A stretch of DNA of 64,000 bases from Bacilli bacterium (GTDB taxonomy: Bacteria; Bacillota_I; Bacilli_A; RF39; UBA660), in contig JAFXZI010000004.1 of assembly GCA_017541325.1 (NCBI GenBank), positions 59,208-123,207 of the forward strand. Reading direction: 5' to 3'. Below the pieces are notes generated by a model that saw only the letters and a program-made list of their open reading frames with translations, was not told where the DNA came from and ran no database searches. Numbering within the stretch: position 1 is the stretch's first letter; every line of letters starts with the position of its first letter. Positions 45,540 to 54,458 of this stretch are shown here, piece by piece. The position numbers and the translations under genes were made by a program.

Positions 45540-47720
45540 TTAGTCTTTTTTCATTACTTTATCTTCATTAGTAATTGCATAACTACTTAATGATCTAGTT
45601 AATTCTCCACTATAAGGAATATCTAATTCATGAAGCGCTCTCGTTGTTGCAACATATAACATTTTTTGATCAAGGCTACTATCAGAATTATATATTTTTT
45701 CACCAGCATTATTAATAATAACTGCATCAAATTCTAATCCTTTTGCAAGTTGATTAGAAATAGTACATACACTAAATTTAGGATCAGATACATCATCATC
45801 TCTACCTACATTTGGAATAACTATTCCTAAATCTCTTAAATCATCATTTATATAATTTGATAATAAGTCTGTTTTACTAATAACTGCTATTGTTCTATAA
45901 CCTTTTTCTTTATATTCTAATATTTTACTTGCTATATGTTCTGGGATGTTTTCATCTTCTACTGGAGTAAAACTAACATCTTCTCCATGTCTTACAACAA
46001 GTTCAGAACTACCTAAATTCATATATTCTGCAATACTGTCAGCAACACCCATTATTTCTGCAGTAGTACGATAACTTTTAGAAAAATTAACAATTGAACC
46101 TTTTCCACCAAACATTACATCATTAACTTGTTCCCAATTATCTACTCCACGATAATCATATATAGATTGTGCTAAGTCTCCAAAAATACTAAAACTTGAT
46201 GATGGAAGTCCTCTTCTTAAAGAATAAAAATTAAATTCTCCAAAGTCTTGTGCTTCATCAACTACTACATGTTTTATCTCATTATATTCTCTATCAGGAG
46301 ATATAACTGATTTAATATATATAAGAGCAGCTAAATCTTCAAAATCATATTTACCTTGCTTTATATTTTGAAGTGTTTCTTTCTTTAATCTAGATATATC
46401 TTTATATCCATCATTATATTCAGCTATTGTACTAATAAATAAACGATATAATTTAGTCGGATCAAGTTTTGCTTTTGAAAAATATTTTCTTAAAACAGTT
46501 CTACAATTTCTATTAATTTCATTTCTTCCTTTGGTAGATTCATCTCTTATTTTTTCTTTTTCTTCTTCAGGTGCATCTTTAAATCTATCATAAACGTACT
46601 TACTATAAATAGATGAATATTTATCTTGATCATCTTCAATCATTCTACTAAGAATACTAATAGTTGATTCTATTCTTGATTTTAAACTTCTAACATAACT
46701 AGAATCTGTAGAATCAAATACACTTTTTATAACTTCTTGAGGAATTATTTCACAACCACCTATTTTTAATGGTTCAGATGTTAATCCATAAAAATATACT
46801 TCTAAGAATCTATCTAACATCTCTTTATATCTTATAGAACATTTAAACTTATCAATATTACTTTTATTGTTTCCTGCTATATTTGCTGCTACTTTCTTAT
46901 CAGAAGGTATTATTTCAATATCTTCTCCAATATAATCTTTTGCAAATTCTTCATATGTACATTGTCTAACTGCTGCAACATCTAATTCTGGAAGTACAGA
47001 TCTAATATATTTTAAAAATACTTTATTAGGTCCTATTACCATAAATTGACTTTGTCTAATTGATTGCATGTGATTATAGACTAAATATGCAATCCTATGA
47101 AGAGCAACCGTTGTTTTACCAGATCCAGCTACTCCTTGAACTATTAAATTAGTATACATATTTTGTCTTATAACAGCATTTTGTTCTTTTTGAATAGTTG
47201 CAACTATACTTTTCAATCTAGAATCATTATTCTCATTTAAATATCTTTGTAACAATTGATCATTTGATACTAAATCAACATCAAAATAAGCAATTAATTC
47301 CCCATTTAAAATATCATACTGTCTTTTTAAACTTAAGTTTCCTGTAATTTCTCCCATTGGAGCAATATAACTACATCTACCTAAATCGCTATCATAATAT
47401 AAAGAACTAATTGGCGCTCTCCAATCTGTAATAATTATTCCATCATCAGTTGATAAACCATTCTTTCCAATATAAATACTTGAACTTTTTCCATCTTCAT
47501 CTGCAGTAAAATCAATCCTTGCAAAATAAGGATTATCTAAAGAAGTTTTTAAATTCTCTATATGAACCTTTTTTAAATCAGCAAATCTCCATAGTTCTTC
47601 TCTACTTCCAATATAATCCCTAAATAACTTATCAAGTTCAGATTGTTCTATTCCTAGTTGTTGTCTAATAATGGCAATAGTATCTTCTAATTTTTTTCTT
47701 TCGAAGTCTAAATCTGTCAT
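45540..47720 (-). CDS. helD: HelD-like RNA polymerase recycling ATPase
   Basis: The 726-residue superfamily 1 protein has an N-terminal coiled coil (about 1-60), Walker A GVAGSGKTTVALHR, Walker B region VVVDEAQDFGEF, GDLAQSIYDYRG and C-terminal motifs YVATTRALHEL. The DTxxxFGADELYY-like secondary-channel arm of B. subtilis HelD is represented by the long N-terminal coil. Such proteins dissociate stalled RNA polymerase using ATP. It could alternatively be a UvrD-type DNA helicase, but the coiled N-terminus and YIGKxGLSTDDGxxITDWRAPISSLYYD-type segment favour HelD. Start follows GGGGG. Terminator follows. Confidence 0.85.
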   Translation of the reverse strand: MTDLDFERKKLEDTIAIIRQQLGIEQSELDKLFRDYIGSREELWRFADLKKVHIENLKTSLDNPYFARIDFTADEDGKSSSIYIGKNGLSTDDGIIITDWRAPISSLYYDSDLGRCSYIAPMGEITGNLSLKRQYDILNGELIAYFDVDLVSNDQLLQRYLNENNDSRLKSIVATIQKEQNAVIRQNMYTNLIVQGVAGSGKTTVALHRIAYLVYNHMQSIRQSQFMVIGPNKVFLKYIRSVLPELDVAAVRQCTYEEFAKDYIGEDIEIIPSDKKVAANIAGNNKSNIDKFKCSIRYKEMLDRFLEVYFYGLTSEPLKIGGCEIIPQEVIKSVFDSTDSSYVRSLKSRIESTISILSRMIEDDQDKYSSIYSKYVYDRFKDAPEEEKEKIRDESTKGRNEINRNCRTVLRKYFSKAKLDPTKLYRLFISTIAEYNDGYKDISRLKKETLQNIKQGKYDFEDLAALIYIKSVISPDREYNEIKHVVVDEAQDFGEFNFYSLRRGLPSSSFSIFGDLAQSIYDYRGVDNWEQVNDVMFGGKGSIVNFSKSYRTTAEIMGVADSIAEYMNLGSSELVVRHGEDVSFTPVEDENIPEHIASKILEYKEKGYRTIAVISKTDLLSNYINDDLRDLGIVIPNVGRDDDVSDPKFSVCTISNQLAKGLEFDAVIINNAGEKIYNSDSSLDQKMLYVATTRALHELDIPYSGELTRSLSSYAITNEDKVMKKD

Positions 47721-47751
47721 TATATAACCCCCTAAATAAATTCAACCAAAT

Positions 47752-48096
47752 TTATCTTATAATAATAGATTCAAAAAATCTTTCTTGAAATTCAGTCATT
47801 GCTTTAATAGCATCATCTGAATATTCTTTATCTTTTGGTGCTACTACAAGTTTATCATCATCATCATTAGTTCTATGAATTACTGCAATAACACGTCCTT
47901 CTGCTTTTTCAACTGGTTCATAATATCCAACTAAATAAGCATCTAATTCTTCTCCGTCTCCACTAACTGTATTAGGTATAAATCCATAATTTAACATATA
48001 CATAAATCCATGTTTTGGATGTCTTGTACCTAGTTGTCTATCAACTTCTACAGTTACCTCTTTTCCTAAATAATCTTTAGCATTTGCTTTTTCCAT
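47752..48096 (-). CDS. Short inorganic pyrophosphatase-like protein
   Basis: The 114-residue protein has the family I pyrophosphatase core pattern: KEVTVEVDRQLGTRHP, LNYGFIPNT, and GDGEELDAYLVG in place of the usual DGDPLDVLV metal motif, with KLVVAPKDKEYSDD later. It lacks about 50 residues relative to full-length enzymes and keeps only part of the acidic metal site, so it may be a dwarf homologue with altered activity. Start follows GGAGG. It is 31 bases upstream of helD; no clear terminator lies between them. Confidence 0.8.
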   Translation of the reverse strand: MEKANAKDYLGKEVTVEVDRQLGTRHPKHGFMYMLNYGFIPNTVSGDGEELDAYLVGYYEPVEKAEGRVIAVIHRTNDDDDKLVVAPKDKEYSDDAIKAMTEFQERFFESIIIR

Positions 48097-48172
48097 AAAA
48101 ATCCTCCATTCTATTCTAAATACTCATCTGCTCATGCAAACTTTCTTTAATTATTATAACATTAATCAAGTT

Positions 48173-49732
48173 TTAAATAAAAGGATTTGCAACTGCATTA
48201 TAATTTAGTCCTGAACTATTATAAAGAGTTTTTACTTTTCCTCCTATTTCTTCATAAACTGGAGTTGTTTCTTCAATAGCTCCATCTACAAAACTAAATA
48301 CATCTAATTCTGGATTCTCTTTAATTCTTAAAAGAATATCTCTAAACATTATTAAGTCTTGTTTCTTTAATTCCATTGCGTACCCATAAAAACTTTTCAT
48401 CTCTTCGGGTGTAATCGCTTTAGGAGCCGTAAGTGGATCTATTGTCATATCATATATTTCAGAATGACTCTTATGCCATCTTTTTAAACCTTCATATACC
48501 CTAGCAACTGCTGGATCATTAATTGTATATTTGTTATTATTGTGAACAAAATCACTTTCAGTTAATTCATTATTATTTCTAAGTCTTGTATTAAGAGGAG
48601 TCCCCTCTGCAGAAAACATTTCAGAAAATATTCCTTTTGTAACTGCAAAACTATACTCACTCATAAATTCATAGTTATCTTCTAATTCTTCAATGGTTGT
48701 TTCCTTATCAAATAAAATATATCCCATTTGGACTATATAACCATGTTTTTTAAATAATTCTAGTGCTCTTCTATTATCATCTACTGTTGCTTTTTTATTC
48801 ATTCTTCTAAGAGCAGTTTCAGATCCATTTTCTATTCCACAAGCGAATGAAAAGAATCCAGCTCTTTTTAAGTTAGATAAAACTCCATCAGTAACTTTAT
48901 CAGCTCTAATTTGTCCTCTAAGTCTAACATGAATATCTCTTCTTTCAATTTCATCTGCAAAATCTTTACACCACTTTTCATCCCTTGTACCATCTACAAA
49001 AGAATCATCTACCATTTTAATATGAGTAACTCCTTGACGATATAAGTATTCTATTTCATCAACTATATTTTCTATACTTCTAGTTCTCCATACTTTACCA
49101 TCACTTAATCTAAAGAATGAAATTACTGAACAGAATTCACAATTACCAGAGCAACCTCTTGCAGTAACCATATTTACTGTTGATTTTTTACCTAAAACAA
49201 CATTCATTGTATCTCTACTTGGAAAAGGAAGTGAATCTAAATCACTTTCTAAGCAACGCATTTCATTTAAAACCAATTCTCCATCTTTTAAATATCCAAC
49301 ATTTTTTACATCTACTGGTTCTATTCCCTTACTTATACAATCAGCAAGTTCTACAATTGCTCGTTCACCTTCACCACGCATTATATAATCAGATCCTGCT
49401 TGTAAGTATTCCTTTGGATAAAACGTTGGTCCAAATCCTCCACAAGCAATCTTAATATTAGGATTATGTTTTTTTAACATTTGCATTAGTCTCACAGTAG
49501 GTTCTGTATTAGACATATAAGAAGATATTCCAACAAATAAAATATCATCTTCTTCTCTAAGCAATCTATCATAAACATATTCTACTTCCAATTCATTTAA
49601 CCAAGCATCAATTATTTCAACTGAATATCCTTCTTGAACTAAAGATGATTTTAAATATTCTATTCCTAAATTCTCTTCTGAAGTACGATGAGTTTTAGGA
49701 GATAATGTAACTAAAAATACTTTTTTATCCAT
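48173..49732 (-). CDS. B12-binding-domain-type radical SAM enzyme
   Basis: The 519-residue protein has an N-terminal Rossmann domain of the cobalamin-binding type (about 1-150: VEIIDAWLN, ILFVGISSYMSN, KIACGGFGPT) without the His-binding DxHxxG motif, and a radical SAM domain with Cys194, Cys198 and Cys201 (CSGNCEFC), FVDGTRD for the SAM site and a C-terminal 120-residue domain. It belongs to the BchE/hopanoid-type group, and may be a methylase or oxidoreductase. Its start overlaps the HprK-like gene's stop by eight bases. It is the last gene of the nucleoside cluster. Substrate unknown. Confidence 0.85.
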   Translation of the reverse strand: MDKKVFLVTLSPKTHRTSEENLGIEYLKSSLVQEGYSVEIIDAWLNELEVEYVYDRLLREEDDILFVGISSYMSNTEPTVRLMQMLKKHNPNIKIACGGFGPTFYPKEYLQAGSDYIMRGEGERAIVELADCISKGIEPVDVKNVGYLKDGELVLNEMRCLESDLDSLPFPSRDTMNVVLGKKSTVNMVTARGCSGNCEFCSVISFFRLSDGKVWRTRSIENIVDEIEYLYRQGVTHIKMVDDSFVDGTRDEKWCKDFADEIERRDIHVRLRGQIRADKVTDGVLSNLKRAGFFSFACGIENGSETALRRMNKKATVDDNRRALELFKKHGYIVQMGYILFDKETTIEELEDNYEFMSEYSFAVTKGIFSEMFSAEGTPLNTRLRNNNELTESDFVHNNNKYTINDPAVARVYEGLKRWHKSHSEIYDMTIDPLTAPKAITPEEMKSFYGYAMELKKQDLIMFRDILLRIKENPELDVFSFVDGAIEETTPVYEEIGGKVKTLYNSSGLNYNAVANPFI

Positions 49733-50693
49733 TTCTCTTCCCCAATTTCTTAGTTAATTCATCAACCGTACCTCTAGCTTCATAGATACTTGTAGTTTCA
49801 CATATTCTTTCAGCAATATCATATCTATCTTGAATATACCTTTCATCTTCAAAAGAAGGAAGTGGAAATCTATATCCAGTTAAAGCATATCTAGTACTTC
49901 TTATTTGTCCAGTTAAATGTTGATACATTAATAGTACTTCATCTATTCTTTCTCTACTTCTTACAAATGTATCTCCTGATTTAAAAGTAGTTATATTATA
50001 AATATCAGTTACAATAGATTCATCTGCATATTCAAATCCTCTACTTTTTAAATAATCGTCTATATATAATTTAATATCCCAATCACTTCTTCCTTTGTCT
50101 TCTTCATCAACATGAACAAATGGAAGAATTTCAGGGAAGTATAATTTAATACCACCATATCTCATTTGAACCATCTTTGTTCCACAATGAGTTTTTAGTC
50201 TACCATTTTCATCTAATCCAACAAGCACATTATCATTAGATATTAGTTTATATCCATTAGCTTTCATTAGACTATAAGCCATACTTGTTTTACCAGCATT
50301 AGGATCTCCAATTAACATAATTGAATGTTCATCATCATATTTAACAACAGAACTTTGCATAAAATATAATCCTTTTCTTTGGAGATCATTTGCAAACATT
50401 CCTATAGCTAAATAAACTAAGTCTGGAAAAAAGAACTGATCTTGTGGAGAGAATAAGGCAGCAGTATTTGCTTCTCTATCTACACTTATCATTTTTTTAT
50501 TATGTCCAAAAACAGTAATATAATTTTCACTTTCGGTAATACTACTTACTTCTCCAACATAACCAACTGTAGCAGGAATAGTTTTAGTTAATCCTTCAGG
50601 ATTCTTTTTCAATCTCCTACTTACAGAATCAATATCTGTATAAACAGCAATAATCGATTCTCCATTTACTGATATCAAAAATTTTTCCATCAT
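49725..50693 (-). CDS. HprK/PEP-carboxykinase-like P-loop kinase
   Basis: The 322-residue protein has a beta-rich N-terminal domain and a P-loop GDPNAGKT (129-136) in the position and context of HPr kinase and HprK-related serine kinases of peptide and nucleoside pathways (SSVVKYDDEHSIMLIGDPNAGKTSMAYSL), followed by LISNDNVLVG and ALTGYRFPLPS. It is not the canonical HprK, because the C-terminal signature is absent and the gene sits in a biosynthetic-looking operon. It may phosphorylate a small-molecule or carrier hydroxyl. Two in-frame ATGs (50693 and 50690) follow GGAGG; the second has better spacing. Confidence 0.78.
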   Translation of the reverse strand: MMEKFLISVNGESIIAVYTDIDSVSRRLKKNPEGLTKTIPATVGYVGEVSSITESENYITVFGHNKKMISVDREANTAALFSPQDQFFFPDLVYLAIGMFANDLQRKGLYFMQSSVVKYDDEHSIMLIGDPNAGKTSMAYSLMKANGYKLISNDNVLVGLDENGRLKTHCGTKMVQMRYGGIKLYFPEILPFVHVDEEDKGRSDWDIKLYIDDYLKSRGFEYADESIVTDIYNITTFKSGDTFVRSRERIDEVLLMYQHLTGQIRSTRYALTGYRFPLPSFEDERYIQDRYDIAERICETTSIYEARGTVDELTKKLGKRNG

Positions 50694-50702
50694 TACCTCC
50701 TT

Positions 50703-51080
50703 CTACCACGGATATGGTAATAATTCACCAATTGTAACTACCTTACCATCTTCTAGTAATACTTTTGTTTTTAAATTTTCTTCATCTAACATTCTAATTA
50801 ATTCTCTACATCTTCCACATGGTGGATATATTTGTCCTTTTTTAGCAGAAACAATTTTAACTATTTTAGTTTCACCATGTTTAATCATATCTGCAATTGC
50901 AGAATGCTCAGCACAAAAACCAATACCACATTTAGCTTCTATATATACTCCTGTATAAATGTTCCCTTTATCTGTCATTAAAGCAGAAGCAACCCCTCCA
51001 TAAGTGATATATTTATTAAGTTCTACTCTATTAATTAATCTCTTAGCTTCATTAAGTAATATTTCAAAATCTTTATCCAT
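50703..51080 (-). CDS. Cytidine deaminase-like protein
   Basis: The 125-residue protein has the zinc site of the cytidine deaminase family: CAE (Cys56-Ala57-Glu58) followed by PPCGRC with Cys88 and Cys91. The CAEHSAI form, with Cys rather than His as first ligand, is the tetrameric type also seen in blasticidin-S deaminase. It should deaminate cytidine or a related pyrimidine nucleoside to the uridine form. It is four bases downstream of the deoxyribosyltransferase-like gene, so it acts in the same pathway. The exact base or nucleoside is inferred from context only. Confidence 0.85.
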   Translation of the reverse strand: MDKDFEILLNEAKRLINRVELNKYITYGGVASALMTDKGNIYTGVYIEAKCGIGFCAEHSAIADMIKHGETKIVKIVSAKKGQIYPPCGRCRELIRMLDEENLKTKVLLEDGKVVTIGELLPYPW

Positions 51081-51084
51081 AATA

Positions 51085-51534
51085 TTACCTCATTTCTTTT
51101 TTTATACTATTTATAATTAAGTCTATTAATTCCTTGCTATAATCCTCATTATAATACAAATATTCTGTATCTGTAAGAGTATATATTCCTGTAACCATTG
51201 GTGAATAAGGATAATCTTTTTTTAAGAAAATTTTTAATTTCTTTTTGTTAGCCGAAGCCCATCCTAATTCTACATGCACTCCACCAGAGTTAGGAACTCC
51301 AGGAACCATACAAACCAAATCTACATCTTTAATAACTTCAAAATCTATTTGAGTACTTTCTTCTGGCGAATTATATTTTTTTCCCCATTTTTCTCTTTCA
51401 TGTGCAAGAAAATATTCACATCCTATTTTCTTTAATTCTTTTGTAATTGATTCAAAAAAATCTCTATATTCTTTTTTTACTTCATATTTAGAATCACATA
51501 ATTGAGAATAAGGCATTGCTAAAAATACTTTCAT
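51085..51534 (-). CDS. Nucleoside deoxyribosyltransferase-like protein
   Basis: The 149-residue protein has the flavodoxin-like NDT pattern: KVFLAMPYSQ at the start, acidic strand DVDLVCMVPG and GGVHVELGWASANKK, in which Glu in HVELG is the expected nucleophile. Family members exchange bases between deoxyribosides or hydrolyse nucleotides to free the base, as MilB/BlsM-type enzymes do in some nucleoside antibiotic pathways. Whether it transfers or hydrolyses cannot be read. Start follows AAGGAGAGAG. It is nine bases downstream of the phosphorylase-like gene. Confidence 0.78.
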   Translation of the reverse strand: MKVFLAMPYSQLCDSKYEVKKEYRDFFESITKELKKIGCEYFLAHEREKWGKKYNSPEESTQIDFEVIKDVDLVCMVPGVPNSGGVHVELGWASANKKKLKIFLKKDYPYSPMVTGIYTLTDTEYLYYNEDYSKELIDLIINSIKKEMR

Positions 51535-51543
51535 ACTCTCTCC

Positions 51544-52383
51544 TTATTCATAAAAATAATCAGGGAACTCTCTAAAGTTTTTATTTTTTCTAGACATTTT
51601 AGAGCATACATCACAATCATATGATTTATAATCTTTTAAAAATTGTAAAATTATTGCAGTTGTTCTCTTACGACATGATTTTATATCTTCAACATATTGA
51701 GATTTCTCTTCTTTATTTTTTAATCCTTTAATGTAATCTGCTCTTCCACTAGGATCATCTATTTGAACAGCAATTCCTGCATAACATATTTGATTTAATC
51801 TAGCACAAGTTGCTTCAGGATCACATGTTTGTCCAACTACATCCCAACCCATTTTATTATAAAAATCAAGTTCTGCTTTTGTTTCTATTCTAGGATATCC
51901 ATAAAAACATACATATGTAGCGTTTTCTTTAACAGGGAAATCCATTTTTCTACTAGCCTTACATAATTGATCAGTAAGAGTTTGACAAAATGGTTCATAC
52001 ATTTCAGCATTGTGAAAAGATACATTTTGATTCCAATGAATTGGATAATTTCCACATCCAACCATATTTCCTAAAACATATACACTTCCTTGAGGCATTT
52101 CTGGATTAATACCACCAACTACAAATGTTCCAATTAATTTCTTTGCTCCAGAATTTTTAACAGCTTCTATAGTTTGTTCAAAATTAATTTGACTAGATGG
52201 TACTTTTTCTCCATTAAATCTTCCGTAAATAACAAGTACTGGAACATCATAAATATTACCAATATAACATCTATGAACTGGTCCAAAAGATGTATTAATT
52301 GTAACTCTTTTTAAATTAAATTCTTTTATTGTTTCATCGCTTCTTAAAATGATAGCAACTTCTGGTTTAAAATCTCCTAACAT
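51544..52383 (-). CDS. MTAP/PNP-family phosphorylase-like protein
   Basis: The 279-residue protein has the MTA phosphorylase/purine nucleoside phosphorylase fold signature: KKLIGTFVVGGINPEMPQG, then YVCFYGYPRIETKAELDFYNKMGWDVVGQT and PEATCARLNQICYAGIAVQID. The usual phosphate loop GGSG near the N-terminus is not obvious (AIILRSDE), and the Cys-rich tail (DCDVCSKM) is unusual, so the enzyme may be a divergent phosphorylase. It would split a thio- or deoxynucleoside into base and sugar phosphate. Coupled by a nine-base gap to the radical SAM gene upstream. Confidence 0.82.
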   Translation of the reverse strand: MLGDFKPEVAIILRSDETIKEFNLKRVTINTSFGPVHRCYIGNIYDVPVLVIYGRFNGEKVPSSQINFEQTIEAVKNSGAKKLIGTFVVGGINPEMPQGSVYVLGNMVGCGNYPIHWNQNVSFHNAEMYEPFCQTLTDQLCKASRKMDFPVKENATYVCFYGYPRIETKAELDFYNKMGWDVVGQTCDPEATCARLNQICYAGIAVQIDDPSGRADYIKGLKNKEEKSQYVEDIKSCRKRTTAIILQFLKDYKSYDCDVCSKMSRKNKNFREFPDYFYE

Positions 52384-52392
52384 ATAGACCTC

Positions 52393-53469
52393 CTAATTTT
52401 GAAAGAACATTGTAGGTAAATATCCATCATGAACAGATACTCTTTCTTTCTTAAGTACTTTAAATTGTTCTTTATTTATATCATCATCATTTTCATAAGG
52501 ACAATATGGATCTCTTTCTTCTAAAGTTTTATGCCAAAGGATTCTTCTATCATATACTCCTCCACGACACTTATCTTTTATAGCACATCCTTCACATGCT
52601 TTTGGAATAGGTGCTTCTGCGAACTCTTCAAATTTAATTCTAGATAAAACATTTTTATCTCTAATACTATATTCACTTCTATAATCTTCACTAATTAAAT
52701 AAGTTGATGGACAAATACTTCCATCTGCAAGAATTCTAATACTATCTACTCCTGTATTTTCTTTTATATCTTGTCCTCTTGTATAAATACTTCCTAATAA
52801 AACATCACTTAATGATACTATTTTATATTTTCTATATATATATTCTATCGCATCTATTAAAGTTTTATAACTTAAAACGAACTCTTTATTAATTTCATAA
52901 CTTTCACTTACAGGTCTATAAATATTAAGTCTAAGTAAAGCATCATATTTTTTAGCTATCGCAAACAATCCATCTATATTTTCATGAGTCATACTTTCTT
53001 CAAATCCAACAAATACTATAGTGGCTTTCTTTCCATCTTTTTGTAACATTTCTAAAGTATTAGTAGCCCATTCATATGCTTTTGGTTGTCCTCTAAAATG
53101 ATTATGTTTTTCAGGAACTGCAAAATCTAAAGATACATCTATTTCATCTATACATTTTTTATAAATATCATATAATCTTGGATCTTTTCTTACTCTTTCA
53201 GAAATATATCCATTAGATGTTAATGATTGTGTAATCTCTGGATAGTTAGTTCTAACATATAAAAGGAATTCAAAGAAATCATCACTAATTGAATTTTCTC
53301 CTGTTCCATAATTAATAGAATCAATGTGTTCATGATTCTCATCGATGAATTTAATCCAATCCTCTAAAGTAGCATCTTTAGTGCTATGTCTAGTTTCTTT
53401 GCTGTAACAAAATCTACAATTCATGTTACAAGCATTAGTTATCCCCCAACCTACATTGTATTTTTTCAC
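52393..53469 (-). CDS. Radical SAM/SPASM enzyme
   Basis: The 358-residue protein has the radical SAM cluster Cys14, Cys18 and Cys21 (CNMNCRFC), a barrel with NSISDD and DEIDVSLDF, and a SPASM region of several Cys: ICPSTYLI, then CEGCAIKDKCRGG and a last DPYCPY for auxiliary iron-sulphur clusters. SPASM enzymes mature peptides or modify small molecules. I placed the start at the GTG at 53469 because GAGGTGAT lies five bases before it; the frame opens at an ATG inside that region. First gene of the cluster, preceded by a dyad and LysR. Confidence 0.88.
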   Translation of the reverse strand: MKKYNVGWGITNACNMNCRFCYSKETRHSTKDATLEDWIKFIDENHEHIDSINYGTGENSISDDFFEFLLYVRTNYPEITQSLTSNGYISERVRKDPRLYDIYKKCIDEIDVSLDFAVPEKHNHFRGQPKAYEWATNTLEMLQKDGKKATIVFVGFEESMTHENIDGLFAIAKKYDALLRLNIYRPVSESYEINKEFVLSYKTLIDAIEYIYRKYKIVSLSDVLLGSIYTRGQDIKENTGVDSIRILADGSICPSTYLISEDYRSEYSIRDKNVLSRIKFEEFAEAPIPKACEGCAIKDKCRGGVYDRRILWHKTLEERDPYCPYENDDDINKEQFKVLKKERVSVHDGYLPTMFFQN

Positions 53470-53485
53470 AAATATCACCTCATAC

Positions 53486-53532
53486 AAAAAGTATATAACT
53501 AACTTATTGTATAAATCAATTATATACTTTTT
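53486..53532 (-). promoter_or_regulatory. Inverted repeat between lysR and the radical SAM operon (operator or hairpin)
   Basis: A perfect 13-base inverted repeat, AAAAAGTATATAA and TTATATACTTTTT, with a 21-base loop (53499-53519), fills the 78-base gap. No T run follows that would make a clean terminator. A regulator-binding site for the LysR protein is plausible. Confidence 0.5.
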
Positions 53533-53547
53533 ATAATACCTATAAAA

Positions 53548-54450
53548 TTATTTTATATCATATCTTTTGGTGACAAAGTCTATAAAATTCTTTGTAGCAG
53601 TTGATAATAATGAATCCTTATATATTAAAAATATATCAAATTCTGGGAGCTTACAATCAACATCTATCTTCCTTAAATTAGGATATTTTTCAATTGTCTT
53701 TTCAAACAAGTAACCAACACCAATTTCTTGATCAACCATTTCAGCTATCATATCACTTGTAGTAATTTCAAAATCAGGATCAAGTACTAATCCTCTTTTT
53801 TCGAATACAGTAGTAAGAAACTTAGTATTGCTTGATGTTTTTAATGGTACAATTAACATTTTGTCATTTAGTTCTTTTAAAGAAACAACTCTATCTAACA
53901 AATCTTTATCTTTTTTATTACAAGCAAAGGCACATTTTTCTTTTGTTATCCTTTTAACTATAAAGTCATGAATATTATCTTCCAAAGGAGAACAATCTAT
54001 AAGCAAATCCAATTCATTAAGGTTCAAAGAATTAAACAATTCTTTAGTTGGTTTACATGTTACTTTAAATCTAATATTCGGATATTCCTGATTAAATTTC
54101 TTCATTATATCTGTTAATAAAAACACTCCAATATGAGATGGAATACCAATAGATATTTGTCCTTTTTTAAGATTTATTAAATCACTTACTTTCTTTTCTC
54201 CTGCATAAAGTGTATTTAAAGCTTCTTCAACATAAGGAAGTAATTCCTCTCCTTCTGGAGTTAAAACAAGTCCATTTCCTCTTTCAAAAAGTGAAACACC
54301 CAATTCATCCTCTAACTTTTTTATACTATAACTTATACTTGGTTGAGTAATACCTAAAAGTTCAGCAGTTTTAGAAAAACTTTTATTTTGACTTACTAAA
54401 TAAAATAATTTATATAATGATAAATCTATTAAATTATTCTCATCTTTCAT
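53548..54450 (-). CDS. LysR family transcriptional regulator
   Basis: The 300-residue protein has the N-terminal winged helix-turn-helix (LYKLFYLVSQNKSFSKTAELLG then ITQPSISYSIKKLEDELGVSLFERG) and a C-terminal LysR substrate-binding domain (about 92-297) with GQISIGIPSHIGVF. It should sense a small molecule and control nearby genes. It lies immediately upstream of the radical SAM operon on the same strand, with the dyad between. It starts eight bases after the UPF0316 stop and so is also co-transcribed with that gene. Confidence 0.92.
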   Translation of the reverse strand: MKDENNLIDLSLYKLFYLVSQNKSFSKTAELLGITQPSISYSIKKLEDELGVSLFERGNGLVLTPEGEELLPYVEEALNTLYAGEKKVSDLINLKKGQISIGIPSHIGVFLLTDIMKKFNQEYPNIRFKVTCKPTKELFNSLNLNELDLLIDCSPLEDNIHDFIVKRITKEKCAFACNKKDKDLLDRVVSLKELNDKMLIVPLKTSSNTKFLTTVFEKRGLVLDPDFEITTSDMIAEMVDQEIGVGYLFEKTIEKYPNLRKIDVDCKLPEFDIFLIYKDSLLSTATKNFIDFVTKRYDIK

Positions 54451-54458
54451 ATATTCAC

